From contig NZ_CP020472.1 in assembly GCF_002075795.1 (NCBI RefSeq), forward strand, positions 3,455,001 to 3,519,000: 64,000 bases of DNA, given 5' to 3'. How positions within the stretch are numbered: position 1 is the stretch's first letter; the number at the start of each line of letters is the position of its first letter. The DNA comes from Shewanella japonica (GTDB lineage Bacteria > Pseudomonadota > Gammaproteobacteria > Enterobacterales > Shewanellaceae). The position numbers were made by a program, and so were the translations under genes. The notes under the pieces are model-generated. The model was not told the DNA's origin. It saw only the letters and a list, made by a program, of their open reading frames with translations, and made no database searches. Of the stretch, positions 19,600-28,852 are shown piece after piece.

Positions 19600-20946
19600 T
19601 TAAGCCGGCACTTGAATGCCCATATCGCGCATTTTCGCCATTTTATATCGTAAGGTTCTTGCGCTAATTCCCAGCTTTTCAGCTACCGCTTTGCGACTGC
19701 CATTACACTGATTTAATGTTTCCAAAATAATCACATGTTCTTGGGCTTTTAATTCTCCGCCTAAGCCATCTGTTTCTGTGCTCGGTTTAGCTTGTTGCTC
19801 AGTAGGCTGTAGCGGCACTTCGGCACTATCAAGCACAATATCATTGCTTGTCACCTCTTCACCTGTATACAATATCAGCGCTCGTTGAATGACATTATCA
19901 AGCTCTCGCACATTACCAGGCCAGCGATAAGTCAGCAGCCTTCTACAAGCCACATCATCGATTGTGGGTACAGGTGAAATATTCGCAAGTTTTGCATGTT
20001 TCACTATCAAGTGACGAGCAAGCGGTAAAATATCAGCAGGTCGCTGATTTAATGCAGGCCAAGTAAGCGGAAACACATTAATGCGATAATATAAGTCTTC
20101 TCTAAAGGCTCCTGAAGATGCCATTTCTTTCAAATCACGGTTGGAAGTTGCTAACACTCGAACGTTTAGCGATATCGTTTTACGACCACCAAGGCGCTCT
20201 ACTTCCCTTTCTTGCAGCACACGTAAAAGTTTAGCTTGCAGACCAAGCTCCATTTCAGAGATTTCATCTAATAAAATCGTCCCGCCTTGTGCCTGCTCAA
20301 ATTTACCAGGACACGCCTGATAAGCGCCAGTAAAGGCGCCTTTTTCATAACCAAATAGGGTTGCTTCAAGCATATTCTCAGGTATAGCGGCGCAGTTAAT
20401 GGCAATAAAAGGCTCATCTGCTCTGACACTGTTTTGATGAATGTATCGTGCAAGCACTTCTTTACCTGAACCGCTCGGCCCCATAATCATCACTGATGCA
20501 TCGGAACTTGCGACTCGTTGTGCAATTGACAGTAATGCCAAACTTTTGTCATCAGCCACAACAGGTTGATCGAGGTTTTGTTTTAACGGCAAGTAGCGTG
20601 ACACTTGATTGAGCAGCACCTCTGGCGCAAATGGCTTCGCCAAATAATCCACCGCGCCTAACTTAATGGCACTTACCGCATTATCAATGGTGGCGTAAGC
20701 TGTCATTAATAATACTGGAATCTTATTATTATTTTGCTGGAGGTAATTTAATAAGCCGATGCCACCAATGCCATCCATCTGAACATCACTGATAACCAGA
20801 TCAAAATCATTAGATTTTAACGCTATGATGGCTTCTTCGGCTGAACCAACATCAACACAATCGTAATGAGCTAACATTAATGTATCCAGTAATGCTTCTC
20901 TTAACGATGCATCATCCTCAACGAGTAGTAATTTTGCTTCACCCAT
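19600..20946 (-). CDS. flrC: FlrC, sigma-54-dependent flagellar response regulator
   Basis: 448 residues: receiver domain with phospho-acceptor D54, AAA+ domain with Walker A GPSGSGKE (156-163) and the sigma-54 loop GAFTGA (203-208), and a Fis-type helix-turn-helix at the end (NGSRKAVAEKLGISARTLRY). Phosphorylated by FlrB, it turns on hook-basal-body operons. It overlaps flrB by 8 bases. A terminator follows it. Confidence 0.95.
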   Translation of the reverse strand: MGEAKLLLVEDDASLREALLDTLMLAHYDCVDVGSAEEAIIALKSNDFDLVISDVQMDGIGGIGLLNYLQQNNNKIPVLLMTAYATIDNAVSAIKLGAVDYLAKPFAPEVLLNQVSRYLPLKQNLDQPVVADDKSLALLSIAQRVASSDASVMIMGPSGSGKEVLARYIHQNSVRADEPFIAINCAAIPENMLEATLFGYEKGAFTGAYQACPGKFEQAQGGTILLDEISEMELGLQAKLLRVLQEREVERLGGRKTISLNVRVLATSNRDLKEMASSGAFREDLYYRINVFPLTWPALNQRPADILPLARHLIVKHAKLANISPVPTIDDVACRRLLTYRWPGNVRELDNVIQRALILYTGEEVTSNDIVLDSAEVPLQPTEQQAKPSTETDGLGGELKAQEHVIILETLNQCNGSRKAVAEKLGISARTLRYKMAKMRDMGIQVPA

Positions 20947-22162
20947 GAGAAGTCTCCGTTTGAGTTAAACTTGCCTTAGCGTTGACTTGTTCATCAACAT
21001 TATGCACTGGGAATGAAAGCCTGATAAGGCAACCTTTATCGGGTTGCGATGACACCTGCACCGTGCCGTTATGGTTTCTCACAACGGTTTGCACTACAGC
21101 AAGCCCAAGTCCTGTACCTTGGCTTTTTGTGGTAAAAAAGGGCTCAAGTATTTGTTGCTGCATATCAGCAGCTAGCCCTTTACCATTATCAATCACATCA
21201 ATATTCAGACGATGATCGGTTGAACTGGTTATGATACGTACTTCAGTTGCATTGGCTTCTAAGCTGTTCATCACTAAATTGTTAATCGCTGAACTTAATG
21301 CATTGCCATTAGCTAAAATCGCATCACTAGAATGATTAAAATACTGTAATTTACACGACTTGTTTTCAGCAATAGGTTCACAGTTAGCTAACACAGGTTC
21401 AATAATTGCTTCAGCCAATAAAGCCTCTGAGACATCGTCTTGTTTATTCTTAGCCATTAGCAGCATGTCATTAACTTGTCGCTCAAGTTCATTAAGACGA
21501 TCAACTAACTTAGACTGAAAGCGTTTTTTAGCCGTTTCAGCCAACTTAGGGCTGGCTAAGTTCGACGCATATAACATTGCAGCAGAAAGCGGAGTTCTGA
21601 CTTGATGAGCCAATGTTGCGACCATTTTCCCAAGCGCTGATAATCGCTGTAAATGCGATAAATTCTTTTGAAGTAAGCGGGTTTCAGTTAAATCCGTCAG
21701 TACAATTAACTGACCAGGCTCCGGTGTTAAAGGAGTAATTGCTAACTTAACTCGACGACCATTTTTAAGAGAAACCTCATGACCATCATCTTCTTGGGGA
21801 GAGAAAGCACGATTAATAATTTCAAACCACTTGGCACCTTGTAAAGGTCTGCCTAATAATTCAGTGGCCACAGGGTTAGCAAGAGTGACAACACCATCCC
21901 CATTAATAATCACAACGCCAGATGGCATAGCTTGTAATATATGCGCCATTTGATTTGACATATTAGCCGCCTTTTGCGGAACCGCTCGCTCATTTTGTTC
22001 AATAAACTGCTGATTAAAAGGCGCCGATGAACTGACTGAGCCAGTTAAGTCAATTTTAGCAGTGCTTTGCTGAACTGAATCGTCATCTATATTAAAGGCA
22101 TAGTGCTCTGCTGATGCTTGCGCCGTTACTGATTGTTCTGAAACTAGTTGCGCTGAAAACAT
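20939..22162 (-). CDS. flrB: FlrB, sensor histidine kinase of the flagellar hierarchy
   Basis: 407 residues, no membrane segment. A PAS-like domain (about 70-160), HisKA with the autophosphorylated histidine in TLAHQVRTPLSAA (H186 from this start) and an HATPase domain (DNGKGLA, TKSQGTGLGLAVV) are clear. It phosphorylates FlrC. I use the ATG at 22162, which has GGAG five bases upstream; the in-frame GTG at 22168 does not. Confidence 0.94.
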   Translation of the reverse strand: MFSAQLVSEQSVTAQASAEHYAFNIDDDSVQQSTAKIDLTGSVSSSAPFNQQFIEQNERAVPQKAANMSNQMAHILQAMPSGVVIINGDGVVTLANPVATELLGRPLQGAKWFEIINRAFSPQEDDGHEVSLKNGRRVKLAITPLTPEPGQLIVLTDLTETRLLQKNLSHLQRLSALGKMVATLAHQVRTPLSAAMLYASNLASPKLAETAKKRFQSKLVDRLNELERQVNDMLLMAKNKQDDVSEALLAEAIIEPVLANCEPIAENKSCKLQYFNHSSDAILANGNALSSAINNLVMNSLEANATEVRIITSSTDHRLNIDVIDNGKGLAADMQQQILEPFFTTKSQGTGLGLAVVQTVVRNHNGTVQVSSQPDKGCLIRLSFPVHNVDEQVNAKASLTQTETSHG

Positions 22163-22199
22163 AGCCACTCCGTCAAAATATTTACTTTTAACAGGCTAA

Positions 22200-22215
22200 T
22201 GCATTTGGTATGCCA
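22200..22215 (-). promoter_or_regulatory. sigma-54 promoter of flrB
   Basis: The minus strand reads TGGCATACCAAATGCA: GG and GC are ten bases apart, with one change in the -12 box (ATGC for TTGC). It lies 38 bases before flrB, consistent with FlrA-driven transcription of flrBC. Confidence 0.7.
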
Positions 22216-22241
22216 CTTTAATCAAACTTATCAAGAGGCAT

Positions 22242-22268
22242 AAAAAAGCATGCCAGAAGGCATGCTTT
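22242..22268 (-). terminator. terminator after flrA
   Basis: Perfect 10-bp stem (AAAGCATGCC / GGCATGCTTT) with an AGAA loop, followed on the minus strand by a TTTTTT run. It lies just past the flrA stop, so flrBC has its own promoter. Confidence 0.85.
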
Positions 22269-22294
22269 AATAGAACATTTTTTGCGCGATGATA

Positions 22295-23725
22295 CTAGTC
22301 TTTACTCATACCGTATTTACGCATTTTCTCAACGAGTGTCGTTCGGCGAATACCAAGCATTTCTGCAGCCCTTGCAACAACGTTATCTTGCTGCTCAAGT
22401 GCTTGACGGATCATATCGATTTCAAGCTCGGCTAATAAATCTTTTAAATTCACGCCTTCAGGAGGTAATTCGCTTGGGAATCGTGTTTCAGGGATTTCGA
22501 TAGGCTCATCATCACTGAAAATTGAAGCTAAGGCGTCACGCTCTTGTTGCTCCTCACTGATTTCCACGCTGTATTCAGGCACATCAATATAACGATACTT
22601 ACGTGGTAAGTCATTGACATCGACAAGCCCGCCTGGGAATAAAATGGTTAGCCTTTCAACTAGGTTAGACAGTTCACGTACATTACCAGACCAGTTATGT
22701 TCTTTTAATGACTCTATCGCACGTTGGGTAAAACGAATTTTACCGCGACCTTCATTAAACACACGGCTAACTAATTCTTGCAGTAACAGTGGTACGTCAT
22801 CACGTCGTTCACTTAACGACGGCATTTCAATTGGAAATACGTTTAGTCGATAGTATAAATCTTCACGAAACTCATTCTTATCAATCATGGTTTCAAGATC
22901 ACGATGAGTCGCAGCAACCACGCGCACATCTGTTGTAATCGTTTTAGAACCACCGACACGTTCAAAGACTTTTTCTTGCAGTACACGTAATAGTTTTACT
23001 TGCATCTGCAGCGGCATATCGCCAATTTCATCTAGAAATAATGTGCCGTTTTCAGCTAATTCAAAGCGACCTTTACGGGTAGAAATCGCGCCAGTAAAAG
23101 AGCCTTTCTCATGGCCAAATAACTCACTTTCTAATAACTCAGGTGGAATAGCACCACAATTGACAGGAATAAACGGTCCATCACGTCGCTCTGACATATA
23201 ATGAATATTACGAGCAACCACTTCCTTACCTGTACCAGATTGACCCAGCACTAACACAGTGGCATCAGACGTTGCGACTTGGCTTATTAGGTGACGAACA
23301 TTGGCAATCCCTTCACTACGACCAACAAGTGATCTAAACAGTTTGGTTTGATTGGCGCTGGTTGGTATTTGAGGTTGCTTAGCTTGACCGTAAATTTGGC
23401 AAAAATGAAGCAGCTCAGTGAGCTGAGGATAGTTTATTGGCTCTTCGATTGTACCAAGTACATTCACGCCATTAATCTCTTGCGAACCGATTAATAAAAC
23501 GGGTTGCCAAGGAATTGAGGATTGCACATCTTTAATGAATTCAGCTGAAACAGATTCAGTGTCGATAACTAAAGCTCTAAAACGAGAGTCACGAGTTAAC
23601 GGCGCAAGATCATCAGTTGAAATGAGGTGATGTTTTTCATCTAAAAATTCAAAAATACAACAAAGACGAGACACGCGCTCAGAAGGTTCAGCAACAATTA
23701 AAATTCGTTGTTCTATTTGCATCAT
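22295..23725 (-). CDS. flrA: FlrA (FleQ), master sigma-54 activator of flagellar genes
   Basis: 476 residues from the ATG at 23725 (MMQIEQRILIVAEP). The order is a receiver-like FleQ domain without a clear phospho-acceptor, an AAA+ domain with Walker A GQSGTGKE (about 161-168) and sigma-54 loop GSFTGA (a Ser in the usual GAFTGA), and a Fis-type helix-turn-helix (VVARAAEMLGIRRTTLVEKM). It starts the hierarchy and is restrained by FlhG. An in-frame TTG at 23782 would add 19 residues unlike the family, so I prefer the ATG, although its ribosome binding site is weak. Confidence 0.93.
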   Translation of the reverse strand: MMQIEQRILIVAEPSERVSRLCCIFEFLDEKHHLISTDDLAPLTRDSRFRALVIDTESVSAEFIKDVQSSIPWQPVLLIGSQEINGVNVLGTIEEPINYPQLTELLHFCQIYGQAKQPQIPTSANQTKLFRSLVGRSEGIANVRHLISQVATSDATVLVLGQSGTGKEVVARNIHYMSERRDGPFIPVNCGAIPPELLESELFGHEKGSFTGAISTRKGRFELAENGTLFLDEIGDMPLQMQVKLLRVLQEKVFERVGGSKTITTDVRVVAATHRDLETMIDKNEFREDLYYRLNVFPIEMPSLSERRDDVPLLLQELVSRVFNEGRGKIRFTQRAIESLKEHNWSGNVRELSNLVERLTILFPGGLVDVNDLPRKYRYIDVPEYSVEISEEQQERDALASIFSDDEPIEIPETRFPSELPPEGVNLKDLLAELEIDMIRQALEQQDNVVARAAEMLGIRRTTLVEKMRKYGMSKD

Positions 23726-24123
23726 TAAGAAGGCCAAAGCTCTAGTTATTAGTAATTCAGAGTCAAAATTCTTCGTTATCAAAAATCAATAACGCTCACC
23801 TGACTTGAATGTAGTTTATCACGCTATATTTCTATGAGTCAGATGACACAATTATAATATAAACATTAACATAGAAGATCGCGAACACATATTTTTTAAT
23901 CTTTACTTAAATATAGCCAAAACTGCAATAAAGTTTAAACGAATACGCAAAAATAAATACTGTATTATCAGAGCAAGAGAATCAAGCTTGATCAGCCAAT
24001 ATTCTACCATGCTATTGATTTAAGTCACTAACAGCTGTTTTTATATACAACCAATACGATAAGCCAGACTGGAAATGCCATTTATGGACGAATAGAGACG
24101 CTCATTTTTACCTGTCGAAATAC
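23726..24123 (-). other. gene-free upstream region of flrA
   Basis: About 400 bases between the fliS terminator and the flrA start, AT-rich and without a convincing coding frame. It must hold the flrA promoter. I see no -24/-12 element and no sigma-28 element, which fits transcription by the housekeeping sigma factor, but I cannot name a specific -35/-10 pair with confidence. Confidence 0.5.
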
Positions 24124-24148
24124 AAAAAAGGCGCCTATGGCGCCCTTT
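24124..24148 (-). terminator. terminator after fliS
   Basis: Stem GGCGCC/GGCGCC (24130-24135 and 24139-24144) with a TAT loop and flanking A/T bases, followed on the minus strand by TTTTTT. It closes the flaG-fliD-flaI-fliS transcript. Confidence 0.8.
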
Positions 24149-24163
24149 ACAATGATATCAAAA

Positions 24164-24568
24164 TTAACTCGCTTCTGACGTCATTTGATGCATCTCAGCA
24201 GGGATTGCATCCCAACCTTCTTTAATCGTTCTTAGGATGTTTGTGACATCATCAATGGCTATCACATCATTATTCACGTTTGCCTCTGAAATACGGCGTA
24301 ACATGAAATCATAAAGATCACTTAAATTGCTTGCAACAGAGTCTTTGACGTCCATATTAAGACTATTATTCAAGCCATTTATGATACCTATTGCTTTGTT
24401 AATCGCGACACCTTTAGCCTGTAAATCATGATTTTCAATTGCGTATCGGCTTTGCGCTAATCGTAATAAAGCACCATCGAACATCATTTGAATAATTCGA
24501 TGTGGAGAAGCAACAGCTATCTCACTGTCGATTGATACCTTTTGGTAAGATTTAATTGATCCTCTCAT
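24164..24568 (-). CDS. fliS: FliS, flagellin chaperone
   Basis: 134 residues from the ATG at 24568 (MRGSIKSYQKVSID), with AGGTGA upstream; the in-frame GTG at 24577 adds three residues and lies inside that site. The protein has the helical FliS pattern (AVASPHRIIQMMFDGALLRL). It binds the flagellin C-terminus and prevents early polymerisation. It is 15 bases after flaI. Confidence 0.95.
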   Translation of the reverse strand: MRGSIKSYQKVSIDSEIAVASPHRIIQMMFDGALLRLAQSRYAIENHDLQAKGVAINKAIGIINGLNNSLNMDVKDSVASNLSDLYDFMLRRISEANVNNDVIAIDDVTNILRTIKEGWDAIPAEMHQMTSEAS

Positions 24569-24582
24569 AGGGTTCACCTTTG

Positions 24583-24903
24583 CTACTTATTTGAGTCTAT
24601 AGATTGATAAACATTAATTTGGCGCTGATTTTTCTTTCTAGCCTGAAGTAAAGATTGAATGTGTTTTTGCAATGCTATGACCTTCTGCTCAAACACTTTG
24701 CCAATAGAAATCTGTTGTTCTAACATTTTTCTTTCAGTTTCTTCATCTTCAAATTTCAGGTTATCGAGTAAAATTTGACGCTCACCTATAAGTACTAGCA
24801 AGTTAGATACCAACTCATCAGAAGATTCATTTTCTGAAGGAGTATTATCAATATTTTTTAGCAATTCTTCTATTTGCAGGTTTTTTTCAGATAGTTGTTT
24901 CAT
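24583..24903 (-). CDS. flaI: FlaI, FliT-like small flagellar protein
   Basis: 106 residues, mostly helical and coiled, with no membrane segment or signal peptide. Identity rests on position: in Vibrio and Shewanella clusters the gene between fliD and fliS is flaI, thought to act like FliT, the FliD chaperone. The sequence (RKMLEQQISIGKVFEQKVIA) is compatible but gives no catalytic signature. Confidence 0.75.
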   Translation of the reverse strand: MKQLSEKNLQIEELLKNIDNTPSENESSDELVSNLLVLIGERQILLDNLKFEDEETERKMLEQQISIGKVFEQKVIALQKHIQSLLQARKKNQRQINVYQSIDSNK

Positions 24904-24908
24904 ATAAA

Positions 24909-26276
24909 TTAGCTACTTGGCACAGAGCCTGGTAATGAATTTAATCGCTCTGTTAATCCAGAGCTTTGTTGATTCAATGATGCAACGACCAAATCCATGG
25001 CATTAAACTGTTTAAATAAACGTGCTTCAAGTAACTCCATTTTCAAACTAAACGCATCACGCTGATCGTCTAAACGGCTTTTCTCACTGGTTAAACTATT
25101 ATTACGGCTATCAATTAACCCACCCGTTTTAACATAACCTTCGACCATGGTATCTAATTGGCTTGCAATACCTGTGTCAGGAGTCGCAAATAATCCTTCA
25201 ACTAAATCCATGTTTTCACTGATAGATTCATCTAGTTTTTCGGTATTAATTGACATTTTTCCGTATCGATCAGTTTCAATACCAATGTCATATAATGCAA
25301 CGCTCTGTCCGTCAACATCGACTCGATTACTGATCATGCTTCTCATTTGGGATTCTACCGAACGAATCATTGAATCCCCTTGCAGCGCAGCGGCTTCTTC
25401 TTTTTCAGTGTCATATTTAGACATATCACTGATTGAAGTCACTAACGTATTGTATGCATCCACAAATGCTTGCACATTTTCTTTAACTAGCTCGTCATCT
25501 TGCTCAATTTTTAATGTTGAGGTTTTTGATACATCAGCATCAGTTAGCGAAAGCGTGACACCAGCAATGGCATCGGTAATTTCATTAGATTGAGAAGTAA
25601 CCTTTTGACCATCAATATAGATGACGGCATTTTCCGCATTTTGAAGTGTCGTCAAATTTCCAGCGCCAAACATGTCATTTAACCCAGAGCCGGCAGTATC
25701 GTTCGCAGTAATTGTCACTTCATTGTCGGTACCTGGCTCATCAGAGCTAAACACGATACGGCTACCATCATCACTTTTAATGATCGTTGCAGTTACACCA
25801 GAGTTGTCTGTAGCGCCATTGATTTTTTTGGCGATATCTTCAAGTGAGTCGGTGGCTTCAATATCTACTGAGAAAGCTTCACCATTAACCGATAAATCCA
25901 GGCTACCAGTTCCCACCCCTAAACTCGGGTCGGCCACATTGGCTCCAGCCACTTTATGAGAAGAAGCCAGCTGTTCTACTTGAATTTGATAACTGCCTGA
26001 TTGTGCATTCTTATCGGCTGTAGCGCCAAAATAAATGCTTTCGCCAGTCGACACTTTACGAATATTAAGTGCATCTGGGTCACTCAGCTTCTCTAGTGCA
26101 TCTTGGAATGTCGATAATTTACTTTTCAACGAACCAATCGCTGACACTTTTGCATCTATTGTCGCTTCACTTTTATCGAATAATGCTTCTTTAGGGAGTT
26201 TTTCAGCATCGACGAGTACACCGACAATGGTGTTGATATCAAGACCTGAGCCAATACCAGTTGCTGTTAATGCCAT
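24909..26276 (-). CDS. fliD: FliD, filament cap protein
   Basis: 455 residues. The N-terminal FliD_N signature (GIGSGLDINTIVGVLVDAEK) and C-terminal coiled coil are present; the middle has the bacterial Ig-like flagellin-cap domains. Caps the growing filament and places flagellin subunits. It is 61 bases after flaG and probably cotranscribed with it; a GG-N9-GC near-match upstream is one base short of a sigma-54 site. Confidence 0.96.
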   Translation of the reverse strand: MALTATGIGSGLDINTIVGVLVDAEKLPKEALFDKSEATIDAKVSAIGSLKSKLSTFQDALEKLSDPDALNIRKVSTGESIYFGATADKNAQSGSYQIQVEQLASSHKVAGANVADPSLGVGTGSLDLSVNGEAFSVDIEATDSLEDIAKKINGATDNSGVTATIIKSDDGSRIVFSSDEPGTDNEVTITANDTAGSGLNDMFGAGNLTTLQNAENAVIYIDGQKVTSQSNEITDAIAGVTLSLTDADVSKTSTLKIEQDDELVKENVQAFVDAYNTLVTSISDMSKYDTEKEEAAALQGDSMIRSVESQMRSMISNRVDVDGQSVALYDIGIETDRYGKMSINTEKLDESISENMDLVEGLFATPDTGIASQLDTMVEGYVKTGGLIDSRNNSLTSEKSRLDDQRDAFSLKMELLEARLFKQFNAMDLVVASLNQQSSGLTERLNSLPGSVPSS

Positions 26277-26337
26277 AAATTCCTCACCTATTATTCAATA
26301 ATTCTTACATTAATATTAAAGCAAAAAAACGCCTTAA

Positions 26338-26727
26338 TTATGCCTCTGTATTAAGCAAAATCCCTGCCACTTCAGCTAATTTTTTCGACAGTTCTAACGC
26401 TTCTTCATTAGGTATTTGCCTAATGACATCACCAGAGTCAATATCCATGACACTGATCACATTTTTCCCAGAGTCATCATCCACTTTAAAGGCAAGCCCT
26501 TTACGCATTATTGACGCCATATCATTTAGGTCATCAGTAACTTCGGCTAACTCTTGATTATTTGACTCTTTATCAACATAGTCTTTAGCTTGTTGATCTG
26601 ACTTTACTAACTCAGCAACTTTGGTTTTTTCTTCTGCGACCTGAGCTTTACTCTCAGTCAGTTGACGAGTCCCCATATTATCAGTAAGGGTATTTGAGGT
26701 ACCAGTAAAATTGATATCCATAGCCAT
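26338..26727 (-). CDS. flaG: FlaG, filament-length modulator
   Basis: 129 residues with the FlaG C-terminal domain (LAFKVDDDSGKNVISVMDIDS followed by VIRQIPNEEALEL). FlaG proteins affect filament length in polar flagella. The start has GAGG six bases upstream. Located between flaB and fliD. Confidence 0.93.
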   Translation of the reverse strand: MAMDINFTGTSNTLTDNMGTRQLTESKAQVAEEKTKVAELVKSDQQAKDYVDKESNNQELAEVTDDLNDMASIMRKGLAFKVDDDSGKNVISVMDIDSGDVIRQIPNEEALELSKKLAEVAGILLNTEA

Positions 26728-26774
26728 CTTACGCCTCTTAATTAGTTTAGTACGATAATCAATATCAAAACGAC

Positions 26775-26802
26775 AAAAGGGAGACCTAACAAGATCTCCC
26801 TT
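26775..26802 (-). terminator. terminator after flaB
   Basis: An 8-bp stem (AAGGGAGA / TCTCCCTT) with a ten-base loop, followed on the minus strand by TTTTGTCGTTTTG, 34 bases past the flaB stop. Confidence 0.78.
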
Positions 26803-26835
26803 CTCTAATCATCAAAATTTAATTAACTAATCAAA

Positions 26836-27654
26836 TTATAGAAGAGATAATGCCACTTGAGGTAACTGGTTAGCCTGTGCAAGCATTGCAGAACCTGTTT
26901 GTTGTAACACTTGGTTTTTAGTCATTTCAGCGGTTTCTTTCGCGAAATCAACATCTACAATACGTGATTTAGCATCTGCAACGTTTGCTTGTGTATTTGC
27001 ACTGTTAGCGATGTTATGTGCAAGACGGTTTTGTTTCGCACCTAAATCTGCACGTTGGCTATCAATTGTTTTAATTGCCGCATCGATTTTAGACAGAGCA
27101 GAAGCACGGCCCGCTGATGTTGCGTTAGTTAGTGAGGCAACTGATAAGCTTGTAGAGTCACTTGTTTTAACTGTAATAGTGATATCTTCACCATCTTGGT
27201 GACCTACTTGGAAGTTTTTACCACCTGAAAAACTACCATCTAATAATTTAGTTTCACCAAATGCGGTGTTATTACCAATTTCAGTAATTTCTAGTGCAAG
27301 TTCGTCCATTTCAGCTTTAAGAGCCGCTAAATCTTCAGTACTGTTTGCACCATTCTCAGATTGTACCGTTAAGTCACGCATACGCTGAAGCATGTTTGTT
27401 TGCTCTTGCATTGCGCCTTCAGAGATTTGAGCGATTGAGATTGCGTCGTTAGCGTTACGCATACCCACTTCTAAACCACGAACTTGAGAGTTCAAACGGT
27501 TCGAAATAGCTAAACCAGCCGCATCATCTTTTGCGCTGTTAATACGTAAACCACTTGATAAACGCTCCATTGAGGTTGCTAAGTTACCTGTAGAAGCATT
27601 TAAGTTCTTTTGCGCTTTCATTGATGTTACGTTTGTATTTACTGTAATAGCCAT
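26836..27654 (-). CDS. flaB: flagellin FlaB (major filament)
   Basis: 272 residues, short because the surface-exposed D2/D3 domains are almost absent. N- and C-terminal polymerisation domains are fully conserved ([37 protein letters not shown]). It is about 90 percent identical to FlaA next door, with most changes between residues 140 and 200. The middle is rich in Ser/Thr, the sites of nonulosonic acid glycosylation in related species. It has its own sigma-28 promoter and its own terminator. The FlaA/FlaB naming follows Shewanella order. Confidence 0.94.
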   Translation of the reverse strand: MAITVNTNVTSMKAQKNLNASTGNLATSMERLSSGLRINSAKDDAAGLAISNRLNSQVRGLEVGMRNANDAISIAQISEGAMQEQTNMLQRMRDLTVQSENGANSTEDLAALKAEMDELALEITEIGNNTAFGETKLLDGSFSGGKNFQVGHQDGEDITITVKTSDSTSLSVASLTNATSAGRASALSKIDAAIKTIDSQRADLGAKQNRLAHNIANSANTQANVADAKSRIVDVDFAKETAEMTKNQVLQQTGSAMLAQANQLPQVALSLL

Positions 27655-27732
27655 AATTTGTTTCCTCTTTATACCCGGCTTTAAAACTTGCCTGTCTCTA
27701 TTGCCAGGCGGGTCTATTGGGTTACAAATACT

Positions 27733-27759
27733 TTAACGGCTGCAATTTAGGTTACTTTA
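27733..27759 (-). promoter_or_regulatory. sigma-28 promoter of flaB
   Basis: On the minus strand: TAAA (27759-27756), 15 bases, GCCGTTAA (27740-27733), one base off the TAAA-N15-GCCGATAA consensus. About 79 bases before the flaB start, recognised by FliA. Confidence 0.87.
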
Positions 27760-27820
27760 GAATTTTTTTGAACATTTTTCGCACATCAAGCCTTAATTAC
27801 ATAAAATCAATAACTTAAAC

Positions 27821-27864
27821 AAACAAAAAAGCCATGCTTGTTATTATTTAAACAAGTATGGCTT
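27821..27864 (-). terminator. terminator after flaA
   Basis: A 14-bp stem (AAGCCATGCTTGTT / AACAAGTATGGCTT, one mismatch or wobble) with an eight-base loop, followed on the minus strand by TTTTTTGTTTGTTT. Strong, 55 bases past the flaA stop. Confidence 0.85.
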
Positions 27865-27918
27865 AATTTTTAGCCCGAAAGATTTTATAAAAAGCTTTAG
27901 GGTGTTAACTCGGTGTCA

Positions 27919-28740
27919 TTAACCTAATAATGATAGCGCCACTTGTGGCAATTGGTTAGCTTGAGCCAACATTGAGCTACCCGTTTGTTGCAACACTTGG
28001 TTTTTAGTCATTTCAGCGGTTTCTTTCGCGAAATCAACATCAACAATACGCGACTTAGCATCTGCAACGTTAGCTTGCGTATTTGCACTGTTTGCAATGT
28101 TATGTGCTAGACGGTTTTGTTTTGCACCTAAATCTGCACGTTGAGTATCAATATTTTTAATTGCGGCATCAATTTTGGTTAGCGCTGATGCACGTCCTGC
28201 TGAAGTCGCATTTGTTAATGCTGCAACAGATAGACTTGTCGCATTACTTGTTTTAACTGTAATGCTGATATCTTCACCATCTTGGTGACCAACTTGGAAC
28301 GTTTTACCAGCAGAAAAGTCACCTGTTAATAATTTCGTGTCACCGAAAGCCGTACTATTACCAATCGCGGTGATTTCTTCCGCTAATTGATCCATCTCAG
28401 CTTTCAATGCTGCTAAATCGTCAGGGCTGTTTGCACCATTTTCAGATTGAATAGTCAAATCACGCATACGCTGCAACATGTTTGTCTGTTCTTGCATCGC
28501 ACCTTCTGAGATTTGCGCTATCGAAATTGCATCGTTCGCATTACGCATACCAACCTCTAACCCACGAACCTGCGAGTTCAAGCGGTTAGAAATAGCTAGA
28601 CCGGCCGCATCATCTTTTGCACTGTTAATACGTAAACCACTTGATAAACGTTCCATCGAAGTACTTAAATTTTGCGTCGACGCATTTAAGTTCTTCTGTG
28701 CTTTCATAGATGTAACATTGGTATTTACTGTAATAGCCAT
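27919..28740 (-). CDS. flaA: flagellin FlaA (minor/proximal filament)
   Basis: 273 residues with the same domain plan as FlaB and an extra C-terminal Gly. In Shewanella with two such genes, FlaA forms the part of the filament near the hook. It is next to flgL, as in S. oneidensis. Unlike flaB I find no good sigma-28 element upstream: the nearest candidate has TAAA and GTTAA with a 12-base gap. Timing may therefore differ from flaB. A strong terminator follows. Confidence 0.93.
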   Translation of the reverse strand: MAITVNTNVTSMKAQKNLNASTQNLSTSMERLSSGLRINSAKDDAAGLAISNRLNSQVRGLEVGMRNANDAISIAQISEGAMQEQTNMLQRMRDLTIQSENGANSPDDLAALKAEMDQLAEEITAIGNSTAFGDTKLLTGDFSAGKTFQVGHQDGEDISITVKTSNATSLSVAALTNATSAGRASALTKIDAAIKNIDTQRADLGAKQNRLAHNIANSANTQANVADAKSRIVDVDFAKETAEMTKNQVLQQTGSSMLAQANQLPQVALSLLG

Positions 28741-28852
28741 AAATAAATCCTCATTCTTAGTTTTGTTGCCAAGACTTTGGAGCTTGGCTAAATTTTACAA
28801 TTTAACGTTGGTCTTTCTTGCTTTATATATCTTGCAAGATCTGAACGCCTTA

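Noticed and set aside
22295..23725. GSFTGA instead of GAFTGA in FlrA as a loss of sigma-54 contact
   Set aside because: The key Phe-Thr-Gly are kept and Ser occurs in other active enhancer-binding proteins, so it is not evidence of a defect.
23723..23782. Longer FlrA starting at TTG 23782
   Set aside because: The added 19 residues do not resemble the FleQ/FlrA start, and the receiver-like domain begins normally at the internal ATG.
26277..26337. Sigma-54 promoter before fliD
   Set aside because: GG and GC are nine bases apart, one short of the strict ten; fliD is probably read from flaG.
28741..28852. Sigma-28 promoter for flaA (TAAA and GTTAA near 28800-28825)
   Set aside because: The spacer is 12 instead of 15 bases and the -10 lacks the GCC part.
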